From: Vibrio xiamenensis
GTDB lineage: Bacteria; Pseudomonadota; Gammaproteobacteria; Enterobacterales; Vibrionaceae
Assembly (NCBI RefSeq): GCF_900100015.1
Contig: NZ_FNDD01000010.1
Location: forward strand, 62,001 to 126,000
Reading direction: 5' to 3'
DNA: 64,000 nt
The translations under genes were made by a program, and so were the position numbers. Shown here in pieces: positions 42,089-51,218 of this stretch (position 1 is its first letter; each line of letters begins with the position of its first letter). Below the pieces are notes generated by a model. That model was not told where the DNA came from and did no database searches. It saw only the letters and a program-made list of their open reading frames with translations.

Positions 42089-43503
42089 TAATTCCCATCC
42101 TTCGCTTCTTTATAGAGCTGTAAGGTTATCTCTCTTTCCGGTTTGTGATCAACAATTGGTGCCGGATATGACAATAATTTGACCCCGTCCCATTTCCAAG
42201 GCTGATGCAAAAATTTGTCTGGAACTTCAGACAATTCAGGCACCCAGTGACGAACAAACTCACCTTCAGGGTCAAATTTTTCGCCTTGGGTGATCGGATT
42301 GAAGATTCGAAAATACGGCTGTCCATCGCAACCCGTCGACGCACACCATTGCCAACCACCATTATTGGCCGCGTAATCTCCATCAATCAGTTGGCTCATA
42401 AAATAGTCTTCACCTTGGCGCCAACTGATGTGCAAATCCTTAATCAAAAAGCTCGCCACTATCATTCGTAAGCGATTGTGCATCCAACCCGTTTGATTGA
42501 GCTGACGCATCGCTGCGTCAACAATTGGATAGCCAGTTTGGCCTTGCTTCCAGGCATCAAAATGGCGTTCACTACGCTGCCACGCGAGACGTTTGCCCCA
42601 ATTAAGAAAGCTTTCACCGCGACTCAATTTAGGCTCAAACCACAGTAAATGTTGATAAAACTCCCGCCAAATCAACTCACTTTGCCATACTTGTCGCCCT
42701 TCACTGAGGACATCATGACCGTAACTTAAACGCGCCAAACATTGGCGTACCGACAGTGCGCCAATCGCTAAATATGCCGATAGTTTACTGGTCCCAGCCT
42801 GCGCGGGGAAATCACGCCTTAGCTTATAATCATCGGCAGATTGCTGACAAAACTCGCGCAGCAGTGCAATTATTTCCGTGGTTTTGGCCGGCCAAGCTTG
42901 GCTGGTTTGACGTGGATAATCAAACGCAGCCTGTTTGCTAAAACGCCAAGACTCTAACGACGATGGTAATGGCCAGCTAACCCCTTGTGGCGCTTTGAGC
43001 ACGGATAACGGCTGGGCGTAAAATAGCTTTAGGTACGCTTTTTTAAACGGCGTAAATACTTTGAAGTATTCGCCTTGCTGATTTTTGACCTCACCCGGCG
43101 CAAGCGCACATTTGTCGTGGCAGCTTTTAAAGCTTACGCCGTGTGGCTCAAGTAGCTGTTCACACAAGGCGTCGCGGCGCTGCTCATTGAGCTCATAATC
43201 ACGGTTAACCCAGACCTCGTTTGCTTGCAATTCGAGCGCAAGTTCACTCACCGCTTGCGCTGCTTGACCATAACGATCAACTTGGCGATACAGCAGCGGC
43301 ACATTGAGCGCTTCAAGCTCGCCAGAAAGCTCCGCCAGCCGACGCCAAATTAAATCCGCCTGAATTGGCGCCAAATGATGTTGCTGCCACTGAGCTGGCG
43401 TTGCGATAAATACCGCCGCTACCGGCTCATTTGAATTTAATGCCGCAATCAGTGCACTGTTGTCATCGACACGCAAATCACGTCTTAGCCACACCAGCTT
43501 CAT
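42088..43503 (-). CDS. phrB: Deoxyribodipyrimidine photolyase
   Basis: This 471-residue light-driven DNA repair enzyme splits pyrimidine dimers. The N-terminal antenna domain starts LVWLRRDLRVDDNSALI. The C-terminal FAD domain contains GTSKLSAYLAIGALSVRQCL, WQSELIWREFYQHLL, GQTGYPIVDAAMRQLNQTGWMHNRLRMIVASFL and the WRQGEDYFMSQLIDGDYAANNGGWQW segment with the tryptophans of the electron-transfer chain. The length is that of CPD photolyases (E. coli 472). It is co-transcribed with a MerR regulator with a four-base overlap, which suggests regulated expression, possibly by light. Confidence 0.95.
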   Translation of the reverse strand: MKLVWLRRDLRVDDNSALIAALNSNEPVAAVFIATPAQWQQHHLAPIQADLIWRRLAELSGELEALNVPLLYRQVDRYGQAAQAVSELALELQANEVWVNRDYELNEQRRDALCEQLLEPHGVSFKSCHDKCALAPGEVKNQQGEYFKVFTPFKKAYLKLFYAQPLSVLKAPQGVSWPLPSSLESWRFSKQAAFDYPRQTSQAWPAKTTEIIALLREFCQQSADDYKLRRDFPAQAGTSKLSAYLAIGALSVRQCLARLSYGHDVLSEGRQVWQSELIWREFYQHLLWFEPKLSRGESFLNWGKRLAWQRSERHFDAWKQGQTGYPIVDAAMRQLNQTGWMHNRLRMIVASFLIKDLHISWRQGEDYFMSQLIDGDYAANNGGWQWCASTGCDGQPYFRIFNPITQGEKFDPEGEFVRHWVPELSEVPDKFLHQPWKWDGVKLLSYPAPIVDHKPEREITLQLYKEAKDGN

Positions 43504-44318
43504 TGATCTTCTCCTTGCACTAACAATTGCTCAAGCACCGGCGAGCACCTAACTTGCAAAGAGTGCGCTAAAGTCTCGAGCGCCTTACGCTGCGTTGCCA
43601 CCAGCGAATGATTGGCATAAATGGCGAGCTGCTGATAATCGGTGAGCCCTAAATGGTCAACTAAGCCGCGAAAGTCCGCTACACCATCCAGCACCGTGAC
43701 TTTCAAGCCTTGGCCAGCAAGTTGAATCGCCCATATCCAAGCACCTATATGGCCGCTGTCTTCGTGGTTTACCAACAAACAATGGCCTTTGTGCGCGGCG
43801 CGATTCTCGGCCTCCAAAATAGCGCTGAGCTTTGCCATCATCAAAGATTGAAACAGTCCTGTTTGTAGGCTGCGCTGCGCTTTACTCATATGCGAAAGCG
43901 CTGTCTGAATCGGTTGCACAAAGGCGGCTTCAGCAATATCTATCGGGTACTCTTTAAAAGTTCGAGCAATCACCGCTTCGGCTTTACCGCGCTGCAGTCG
44001 GGCTAGCGAGTCAAGCAACTCGTCGACCTCTGCCAATTGATTTGGCGCTTCTATCACCTTGGCTTGCTCGCTTGGTGATTCAAGCAGCGCTCTGACTTTA
44101 CCAATAGCCACGCCCTTTGCCAGCCAGCTTTGAATCAGCCGAATGTGCTCAATGTTGGCTTCGCTGTAGAGACGGTGGCCTTTTTCAGTGCGATGCGGCT
44201 TAATCAAGTTGTACCGACGCTGCCAAGCGCGCAGCGTAACTGGCTTTACTCCCGTAAGCTCAGACACTTCTCGAATCGCATACCACTTTTGCTCTTGGAC
44301 AGTTGAACTACAAGCCAT
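43500..44318 (-). CDS. MerR-family regulator (MlrA/LitR-like) with degenerate cobalamin-like domain
   Basis: This 272-residue protein has an N-terminal MerR winged helix (AIREVSELTGVKPVTLRAWQRRYNLIKPHRTEKGHRLYSEANIEHI, residues 13-58), a helical region and a C-terminal Rossmann-like domain. That C-terminal part resembles the B12-binding domain of LitR/CarH light sensors and of MlrA. The cobalamin ligand motif ExHxxG is not intact: the matching place reads DSGHIGAW, with the His displaced, so B12 binding is doubtful. It lies in one operon with the photolyase. Two tandem operators of the MlrA type lie upstream of the operon, so self-regulation is likely. Confidence 0.85.
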   Translation of the reverse strand: MACSSTVQEQKWYAIREVSELTGVKPVTLRAWQRRYNLIKPHRTEKGHRLYSEANIEHIRLIQSWLAKGVAIGKVRALLESPSEQAKVIEAPNQLAEVDELLDSLARLQRGKAEAVIARTFKEYPIDIAEAAFVQPIQTALSHMSKAQRSLQTGLFQSLMMAKLSAILEAENRAAHKGHCLLVNHEDSGHIGAWIWAIQLAGQGLKVTVLDGVADFRGLVDHLGLTDYQQLAIYANHSLVATQRKALETLAHSLQVRCSPVLEQLLVQGEDQ

Positions 44319-45258
44319 AACGTAAACGAAGCTCCTCTGGATAAGGCTGAAAATAACGCTGATCTGCCAAGTACGGGTCAGGATAGGTATGTAAATAATG
44401 TTTAATCAGGGTTAATGGCGCGAGAAGTGGCAATAAGCCGACGCGATAATCGTCAATGACTTTTCTCAGCTCCGCTTTTTCCTTTTTGCCCAGCGCGCGC
44501 TTGAAATATCCTTGTAAATGCATCAGGACATTGGTGTTGTTTTTACGCGTTGCACGGTGCGCCATGGCGTTCATTAACCCAAGCCGATAACGCGCCACAA
44601 AGTCATCAAGATCATAATCGGCGATGTGTGCAACAAGACGCCCCAGTTCGCGATACGAGTCAGGATGATGCGCCATCAGCGTCAATTTGTAACGCGAATG
44701 GAAGTCAATGATTTTGCCTCGAGTCGGCTCATCTCCCATCGACTGGTAGAAATCGGCTAAGCAAAATACTCGAGTGATAAAATTCTCTTTCAACACTGGG
44801 TCGTTCAGGCGACCATCTTCCTCAACCGGAAGCCAAGGCATGCGCTCAAGCAACACTTGGGTATAAAGGCCCACCCCGCTCTTTTCGGCGTGGTTGTTGC
44901 CATACACTTTGACTCGCTCCATTCCGCAAGTTGGCGATTTCGCGCACACAATATAGCCACACAATGGCTGGTCTAAAAAGCCGTCGACTTTTTGATTGGC
45001 GTAACTTTGCATCGCATCAGTGTAATCCTTGCTGGCATCTTTGGTTTCGACCAGCGCAATGCGTTGCTTGTCCGAAATGAGCCGAATTGTTGGTCGCGGC
45101 ACCGACATACCAATGCCAACCTCAGGACACACCGCGACAAAGCGTAGATAGGGAGAAAGCTCTTTGTTAACAAAAGCACTGGCTTTATGCCCGGAATCAA
45201 AACGCACTTTTTCGCCGAGCACGCATGCACTAATACCCACCAGAATCTGAGAATCCAT
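44308..45258 (-). CDS. DUF523/DUF1722 (YbgA-type) protein
   Basis: This 316-residue protein has an N-terminal DUF523 domain (GISACVLGEKVRFDSGHK..., CPEVGIGMSVPRPTIRL, KSPTCGMERVKVY). The conserved cysteines suggest a metal or Fe-S site. A C-terminal YbgA/DUF1722 domain contains YKLTLMAHHPDSYRELGRLVAHI and NVLMHLQGYFKRALGKKEKAEL. The function is not settled; the family is often encoded beside photolyases, and a link to DNA repair or tRNA modification has been suggested but not shown. It is the first gene of the operon. GAAGG lies before the ATG. Confidence 0.88.
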   Translation of the reverse strand: MDSQILVGISACVLGEKVRFDSGHKASAFVNKELSPYLRFVAVCPEVGIGMSVPRPTIRLISDKQRIALVETKDASKDYTDAMQSYANQKVDGFLDQPLCGYIVCAKSPTCGMERVKVYGNNHAEKSGVGLYTQVLLERMPWLPVEEDGRLNDPVLKENFITRVFCLADFYQSMGDEPTRGKIIDFHSRYKLTLMAHHPDSYRELGRLVAHIADYDLDDFVARYRLGLMNAMAHRATRKNNTNVLMHLQGYFKRALGKKEKAELRKVIDDYRVGLLPLLAPLTLIKHYLHTYPDPYLADQRYFQPYPEELRLRYGL

Positions 45259-45277
45259 ACCGTCACCTTCGCATTAA

Positions 45278-45312
45278 AAAAGTTATACAAAAAAATATCA
45301 TGTATAACTTTT
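45278..45312. promoter_or_regulatory. MlrA/LitR-like operator 1 (perfect inverted repeat)
   Basis: AAAAGTTATACA and TGTATAACTTTT form a perfect 12-bp inverted repeat around an 11-base spacer, 20-54 bases upstream of the DUF523 gene start. The layout resembles the E. coli MlrA site (AAAATTGTACA-N12-TGTACAATTTT, from memory). Confidence 0.75.
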
Positions 45313-45324
45313 AGCACAAACTTA

Positions 45325-45358
45325 AAAACCTGTACAAATTTTTAAGTTGTACAATTTT
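45325..45358. promoter_or_regulatory. MlrA/LitR-like operator 2
   Basis: AAAACCTGTACA, an 11-base spacer, and TGTACAATTTT give two TGTACA boxes with the same spacing as operator 1. The right half is identical to the known MlrA half-site. The centres of the two operators are 47 bases apart. Confidence 0.72.
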
Positions 45359-45589
45359 ATGCTTTGCTTGGATCACTCTGGGGCAAGTTTTCCTTTCACT
45401 ATCAGCAAATCGATTGCTCTAGCGCTTTCAACAGATTTAGTTATCAATAAACAAAGGGCATGTTATTATCGGTTTTTTTGTGAGCAACTTCTCAAGACAT
45501 AACCTCTCATCTCCCTAATATTGCAGTCATAGCGTGTTTTGTTTTTCAACAGAATTAGTACACATTGAAAGAATTTTGGAGTAACAACT

Positions 45590-46300
45590 ATGGCAACCCC
45601 TCACATTAATGCTCAACTTGGCGATTTTGCAGAAACGGTTTTAATGCCAGGTGACCCACTACGAGCAAAATACATTGCCGAAACCTTCTTAGAAGATGTT
45701 CAACAAGTGTGTGATGTCCGCAATATGTTCGGTTACACCGGTACTTATCAAGGCAAAAAAGTTTCGGTCATGGGCCACGGTATGGGTATTCCATCTTGTT
45801 GTATCTATGTTCACGAACTAATTGCTGAATTTGGCGTGAAAAACGTTATCCGTGTGGGTAGCTGTGGCGCGGTACGTGATGACGTGAAATTGATGGATGT
45901 GGTAATTGGCATGGGTGCCTCTACCGACTCAAAAGTTAACCGCATTCGTTTTAACGATCACGATTTCGCAGCCATTGCTGACTTTGGTTTGTTAGAAACG
46001 GCGGTTGCTTCAGCTCGCGCGCAAAACGTGCCTGTCAAAGTCGGAAACGTGTTCTCTGCCGATCTGTTCTACACCCCAGAAGCCGACATCTTCGAGAAAA
46101 TGAACAAACTTGGCATTTTGGGCGTGGATATGGAAGCGGCGGGAATCTACGGCGTCGCTGCGGATCTTGGCGCAAAAGCGCTAACGATTTTAACCGTATC
46201 TGACCACATTATTCGCGGTGAAAAACTCAGTGCTGAAGAGCGTCAAAAGTCGTTTAATGACATGATGAAAGTGGCACTGGAAACCGCCATTAGTATCTAA
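45590..46300 (+). CDS. deoD: Purine-nucleoside phosphorylase DeoD
   Basis: This 236-residue enzyme splits purine (deoxy)nucleosides with phosphate into base and sugar 1-phosphate. The hexameric bacterial type is recognised by [29 protein letters not shown], the [19 protein letters not shown] segment, RVGSCGAV, the purine-site [16 protein letters not shown] and the catalytic Asp in TVSDHI. The length matches E. coli DeoD (239). It stands apart from other nucleoside genes. A short CTGCCA / TGGCAG hairpin without a T-run follows. Confidence 0.95.
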   Translation: MATPHINAQLGDFAETVLMPGDPLRAKYIAETFLEDVQQVCDVRNMFGYTGTYQGKKVSVMGHGMGIPSCCIYVHELIAEFGVKNVIRVGSCGAVRDDVKLMDVVIGMGASTDSKVNRIRFNDHDFAAIADFGLLETAVASARAQNVPVKVGNVFSADLFYTPEADIFEKMNKLGILGVDMEAAGIYGVAADLGAKALTILTVSDHIIRGEKLSAEERQKSFNDMMKVALETAISI

Positions 46301-46345
46301 AACCATACCGCTGCCACGGATGGCAGTTGGACAAATAAGGGGGAG

Positions 46346-47818
46346 ATGGTGAGCGACGACAAGCTACCAACGGATGCACAAGGATTGCAACTCAACTTTT
46401 GTAAAACATTGGCGTGTGACAACTTTGGTTTGAGCGATGCACATCGGTATATTGTGCAGGATGTCAACCCTAAGCGTCCGGCGATGGTTTGCCGTGAATG
46501 CGGCGCTTTCCCCCCTTTGCTCAACAACCACGATGTGAATCAAGAACTGGCACGTTTGCGCCAGCTTCACAGCGAAGGTTTACCCGCCTGTCGCAACCCA
46601 GCATGCGCCAACCTCGGTTTATCGGTTCATACGCACAAACACCTTTACCATGCCTTTGGCTATAGTGGCGATCGCCAACGCTATCGCTGTAAACAGTGTC
46701 AGTCGACATTTGTCGATAAATGGTCTGGGATTAACTCAAAGCTCGAGTTTCAAGAATCGCTACTTGGATTGCTGTTTATGAGTTACTCGGTGCGTGAAAT
46801 CTGCCGCCGCCTCAATATTAATCCTAAAACCTTCTACGATCATATCGACCATATCGCCAGCCGTTGCCGGCGCAAACTGGCTACCTTTGATGCGCGCTGG
46901 ATGAAACATGCGCCTCATTACGAACTGGCATCGAATTATCGGCCGCTGCAACCTAAAAGCGACAATGGTGTATTTTGGATCGCCACCGGCGATGCTCAGT
47001 CTGGGTATATTCTGTGCCAGCACGTCAACTACGCCGCCAACGAAAGCTCGGTGGGTCCGATTGATCACAACCCATTTCAGCAACCGGCACGTTTCGTATC
47101 ACGGCACTATTTACCCGAAGCGGGGAGCGACGATCGCGAATATCAAAGCCAAATTCACCAACGAATTGATCGCCAATACCAAACCATTTTGGCGCGCGGT
47201 AATGTTGAAGACCCTATTGGCAATTTGACGGCGTTTCACTATCCCACTAAAGGCGCGTTAATTCGACCGCCTTACACCTCTTACGCGCACTATTTGCATG
47301 TATTGGATCTCTGCCAACCACAGCCACGCGTCACGCTTTACTTACCTCAAGATCCACTGTTGCGTTCAGCCGCACTGAGCGTTTGCCTGTCACGCATTCA
47401 GCACAACAATGTCGATCTGATGTATGTCGAAGAAGATGCCAACTGGCGACGCCAACTGTACTTCGACAAAATCGATATCGTGCATATGGGATGGTGGCGC
47501 GACCGCTGGGCGATCGCCAACCAGCAAGCCAGTTCAAAAGGCATTTGCTATCTGGCAGGCGACCATCCAGATCCGGAAATATGGCTGAATAAAGCCAGCT
47601 TACGCCAAGTGTCCTCCTATCAGCAGCGTTTCCAGTTGCTGTTTGAAGACTTCATCAACGAACCACGGCGCAAACTTCGCCCAGGTGGACTACTGCCTTT
47701 GCTGGATATTTTCCGCGCTTGGCACAATCTTTGTTATCAAGGCAAGGATGGCCAAACCGCAGCACAAGCGCTAGGTTTGACTCAAGATCCCCTATCTCTC
47801 AAAGATTTATTGGCTTAA
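46346..47818 (+). CDS. Zinc-ribbon/HTH protein of transposase descent, probably domesticated
   Basis: This 490-residue protein is one I recognise only in outline. It has two N-terminal zinc ribbons: CKTLACDNFGL paired with CRECG (about 19-53), and CRNPACANLGL paired with CKQCQ (about 82-119). Both resemble the zinc finger of IS1/IS3-type transposases (InsA). An HTH follows (SVREICRRLNINPKTFYDHIDHI, about 148-170), then an RNase-H-like start (FWIATGDAQSGYILCQHVNY). No inverted terminal repeats or target duplications were seen, and the frame is full length. This suggests a fixed host gene rather than an active element. AAGGGG lies before the ATG. Function unknown. Confidence 0.65.
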   Translation: MVSDDKLPTDAQGLQLNFCKTLACDNFGLSDAHRYIVQDVNPKRPAMVCRECGAFPPLLNNHDVNQELARLRQLHSEGLPACRNPACANLGLSVHTHKHLYHAFGYSGDRQRYRCKQCQSTFVDKWSGINSKLEFQESLLGLLFMSYSVREICRRLNINPKTFYDHIDHIASRCRRKLATFDARWMKHAPHYELASNYRPLQPKSDNGVFWIATGDAQSGYILCQHVNYAANESSVGPIDHNPFQQPARFVSRHYLPEAGSDDREYQSQIHQRIDRQYQTILARGNVEDPIGNLTAFHYPTKGALIRPPYTSYAHYLHVLDLCQPQPRVTLYLPQDPLLRSAALSVCLSRIQHNNVDLMYVEEDANWRRQLYFDKIDIVHMGWWRDRWAIANQQASSKGICYLAGDHPDPEIWLNKASLRQVSSYQQRFQLLFEDFINEPRRKLRPGGLLPLLDIFRAWHNLCYQGKDGQTAAQALGLTQDPLSLKDLLA

Positions 47819-47911
47819 ATCGCAAATAACTGTGAAGTTGAGCATTAAAACTCAGGTGTTTTTGGTTTTTTGCTAGAGTTGTATTAATACCTGTTTTTAT
47901 AATGCTTTCGA

Positions 47912-49399
47912 ATGATGAAGTCGCACAATGACGTAAAGGACTTGTTTTTGGATAGAAGCCAACTCACGCTCGAAACTCAGTTGCTCCAACTAAAGCAACA
48001 AGTGGATAAAGATCCGCACCTTGTTTTAGCTAAGGCACAACAATGCGTTGAAGAGGCCAACACCATGATGAATACCAAAGCGGTGATTCACGCTTTGATT
48101 ATCATCTCTTTATGTCATTGGCATTTGATGGACTACCGTAAAGGCCTAAAAACCATCAAAGAAGCCCTCACCCGCCTAAACAGCATCGATAGCGACGATC
48201 ACGTCCCGGAAATTCTTCATATCCATGCCCTGCACTTCTGGGGCCAAGCGCAGTATTACTCTGCTCAGCAATATTGGATTAACGCGCTGGAACAATCTGC
48301 GCTGACCGACGAAATCGAAATTCAAATCGAAAGCTTGATTGGCCTTGGCAACGTTTGGCGCATCACCAATGAACCACAATTGGCGCGCTCAACCCACGAA
48401 CTGGCGGTCACCGTCGCCAATAACTCGCGCATAAACTGGTTGGAAGGCAAAGCACGAATTCTGCTGGCTTGGGATCATTATCTACTTAACCAATTTGTTG
48501 ACATGCTGTCGGTACTGGATGGTGCCAGCGAAGCATTACGCTATCACGATGACAAAACGTGGCAGGCGGAAATTTGGGACTTTCGTGGCTTGGCACTGCT
48601 TGGCTTAGAGCGCATCCAAGATGCCGAAGAAGCGACCCAAAAAGCCCACGATTTGGCAGTCAAACACAATTTGATGTGGATGAAATCGCACTCGTATATC
48701 AGCCGCGCGCGCCTTGAACTACTGCGTAAAGATCCACAGCGCGCTGCCCAGCTTCTCGCCCAAGCTGAAGCATCCGCCACAACCTTTGATAATGGCGAAT
48801 TGTTGTCACAAATCTGTTTTCAGCAATCTCGCGTTGCGGAAGAAAGCGGCGATTACCAAGCCGCACTCAATGCGTATAAGAAATATCGCCAATATTCACT
48901 GCAGATGCTGCGTGAACAAACCCTGCGCGTTGGCAACGACAAAGCTCGCGCCTCCAAGCGCCAAATGGAACAACGCGCGCGCAAACTGATTAACCGTATT
49001 CGCCGCCAGCACGAGTTTGACCCCGAACAGCAGTTAACCCAGATGGTGTCAGAAACCTATTGGTGGGAACAGTTGGTGATGTGCAAAACCGAGCTTAAAC
49101 GCGCCAATCACTCAGTCATCATCATCAAACACGAGGACTCCGCAGTGCTCGACATCAGCGCAGAATTGGCTCACTCGCTGTGTTGTCGCCATGATTTATT
49201 AGCACGCTTAAGCCCAAATCGCGTCGCACTGCTGCTGTCTGAAAAAGACGAACCGGCCCATCAAGTGTATTACTGCCTAGAGCAGATGCTGGCAATCTAC
49301 CCTTGGCAACGTCAAGGGCTATTAACCGAGGCTCCGGAGATGGAGTTTTACGATATTCTGAGTTTTCCATTCACTCTGGACCAACTCGAAGACAACTGA
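47912..49399 (+). CDS. TPR-repeat protein with degenerate GGDEF-like C-terminus
   Basis: This 495-residue soluble protein is made mostly of tetratricopeptide-type helices (about 40-330). A basic coiled coil follows (KARASKRQMEQRARKLINRIRRQH) and then an end that aligns with a GGDEF domain. The place of the signature reads LLARLSPNRVALLLS, where SPNRV replaces GGDEF, so it cannot be a cyclase. The domain is also shorter than normal. The next gene encodes a similar TPR protein with an intact site, so this looks like a diverged, regulatory copy. The start is uncertain: ATG 47912 has a poor ribosome-binding site, while a TTG at 47948 follows AAAGGA at good distance. Confidence 0.75.
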   Translation: MMKSHNDVKDLFLDRSQLTLETQLLQLKQQVDKDPHLVLAKAQQCVEEANTMMNTKAVIHALIIISLCHWHLMDYRKGLKTIKEALTRLNSIDSDDHVPEILHIHALHFWGQAQYYSAQQYWINALEQSALTDEIEIQIESLIGLGNVWRITNEPQLARSTHELAVTVANNSRINWLEGKARILLAWDHYLLNQFVDMLSVLDGASEALRYHDDKTWQAEIWDFRGLALLGLERIQDAEEATQKAHDLAVKHNLMWMKSHSYISRARLELLRKDPQRAAQLLAQAEASATTFDNGELLSQICFQQSRVAEESGDYQAALNAYKKYRQYSLQMLREQTLRVGNDKARASKRQMEQRARKLINRIRRQHEFDPEQQLTQMVSETYWWEQLVMCKTELKRANHSVIIIKHEDSAVLDISAELAHSLCCRHDLLARLSPNRVALLLSEKDEPAHQVYYCLEQMLAIYPWQRQGLLTEAPEMEFYDILSFPFTLDQLEDN

Positions 49400-49416
49400 G
49401 GCACGAAAGCGAGCAG

Positions 49417-51000
49417 ATGGAAGCATTACTGAAAAAAATCTCTGACCGCGGTCTCGATGCCGCAGCAGCCACTGGCGAAGATGCGCTTGAATTTTGGGCC
49501 CATGTGCGCACCGATATTGCGACCACGTCTCGTGAACAAGCGCAATGTTTTATCATCAGCGCCGAGCACTTAAGCAAACAGCTTAGCTATTCAGACAGCA
49601 TCGCCGATCTTAACGCCGCGTTGAGTTTGCTCAACCTTCCTCAAGACTCCGAGCTGATTCTAGACATCAAAAACAGTTTAAGTGACCGATTTTTTACCGT
49701 GGGTGATTACTCTAATGCGCTGACCCACTACGTTGAATCAACCAATATCGCCGTCGAACACAGCAATATCGATGCTTACGCGACCGCCATTATCGGCATG
49801 GGTAATCTGTGCGATGCTTATGGCGATCACGATCGCGCCCTCAGTTATTACCAAAAGATAGACAGCATCGACCATGCCCTCACCAGCCGCTCTCTACGCC
49901 TAAAATACAAATTGTTTATGCTGGCTTGCTACATCCAGCTCGGACGTCACAGCGTGGCCGAAGCGCTGCTTATAGAGTGTGAACAGCTGAGTATTTTGGT
50001 CAGCGACAAAGTGCTTTCAGGCCAAGTGTATCTCTATCACGCCATGCTTTTACGCCATAAAGGCAAAGCACAGCGCGCGTTAGATTATCTCGCCAATGTG
50101 CAATATACCTATGGCAATCTTCACTCCACTTGGCTGTCTAATATGCTGCGCCTTGAACTTGCCTATTGTCTCAATGAATTAGGCCGCACTCACTTATCTA
50201 ATTGGTTACTGGAAAGTACCGAGCAGCGCGTTGATTCCGGTTACGCGCCAGTGCTGGGGCTGCAATTATTTAACTCGCTGAGCACCATTTACGAGCAACA
50301 ACAAAAATATCAAGCGGCGCTTCTCTACCAGCAGAAGGCCTACGCTATTGAAAGCGAACTGGTCAGCGCGATTCCGATTGGTGAACTTGGCGCAAGCCAA
50401 CTACGCCGCCTGTCACGCTTTGAGCTGCAGCTCAAGTTAATTTTGTCGGAAATTGAAAACCGCGAGCTCAAAGAGACCACCGAAAGCCAGAAACACACTG
50501 TGGCTCAGCTACAACAAGATGTATTCACCGACCCGCTAACCCTGCTGCGCAATCGGCGCTGGATGGAAGTTAAACTTAAAGATCTGCTGCTACACGAAAC
50601 ACCCTTTTCACTGCTGGTGATCGATATTGACCATTTTAAATCGATCAACGATGAACTCTCCCATTTGGTCGGCGACAAAGCGATCATTCGCGTTTCAAAA
50701 CAGCTCGCCAAACATTTTCATTTCAGTGACGCATCATGTGTGCGTTTTGGCGGTGAAGAGTTCTTAGTGATTCTTGAAAACACCGATGAACAGCAAGCCA
50801 AAATGTATGCTGAGCAATACCGGCAGCGCATCTTCCAATTTAACTGGAAAGAGGTCCTCGGCGAGCGTGGTTTGACAGTCAGCATTGGCGTCACCAAACA
50901 CCGCGACGGTGAAAACACCCAACGCACCTTTTATCGCGCAGATAAAGCTCTGTATCGGGCCAAAGCTAATGGTCGCAATCAGGTGTGCTTAGAAAACTAA
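49417..51000 (+). CDS. TPR-GGDEF diguanylate cyclase
   Basis: This 527-residue soluble protein has TPR-like helices (about 30-340), a linker coiled coil (LKLILSEIENRELKETTESQKHTVAQLQQ) and a C-terminal GGDEF domain. The signature is an active GGEEF form (VRFGGEEFLVIL). Other motifs are DPLTLLRNRRWM and DIDHFKSINDELSHLVGD. The ATG at 49417 is chosen because the earlier open frame (from 49303) lies inside the preceding gene. It follows the TPR protein with a degenerate site after 17 bases, so the two are co-transcribed and may interact. No membrane segment or signal peptide. Confidence 0.88.
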   Translation: MEALLKKISDRGLDAAAATGEDALEFWAHVRTDIATTSREQAQCFIISAEHLSKQLSYSDSIADLNAALSLLNLPQDSELILDIKNSLSDRFFTVGDYSNALTHYVESTNIAVEHSNIDAYATAIIGMGNLCDAYGDHDRALSYYQKIDSIDHALTSRSLRLKYKLFMLACYIQLGRHSVAEALLIECEQLSILVSDKVLSGQVYLYHAMLLRHKGKAQRALDYLANVQYTYGNLHSTWLSNMLRLELAYCLNELGRTHLSNWLLESTEQRVDSGYAPVLGLQLFNSLSTIYEQQQKYQAALLYQQKAYAIESELVSAIPIGELGASQLRRLSRFELQLKLILSEIENRELKETTESQKHTVAQLQQDVFTDPLTLLRNRRWMEVKLKDLLLHETPFSLLVIDIDHFKSINDELSHLVGDKAIIRVSKQLAKHFHFSDASCVRFGGEEFLVILENTDEQQAKMYAEQYRQRIFQFNWKEVLGERGLTVSIGVTKHRDGENTQRTFYRADKALYRAKANGRNQVCLEN

Positions 51001-51218
51001 CCTTTTGAGGGAGTTATTTGCTCCCTGTCTCCTTCTTGATAACGAACCGAATACGGTTAGATTGACCTTAATCATCTTTTTTGTTCGCCAAGCCCCTACT
51101 ATTAGCGTTTGTCTCGACTATAAAACCTTTTTAATAGCATAGAGTTGCTATCCTGTTCGTATATTAACGACGCGGGACGCACAGGTTTGCTTTTCGTTTT
51201 ATCAAGGAAAACACTTCC

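Larger units (their letters stand above)
45259..45589. other. Divergent regulatory region between the DUF523 operon and deoD
   Basis: The operon-side half is filled by the two operators. The deoD-side half (45360-45589) shows a GGAG ribosome-binding site before deoD but no CytR or CRP site that I can support. Confidence 0.5.
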
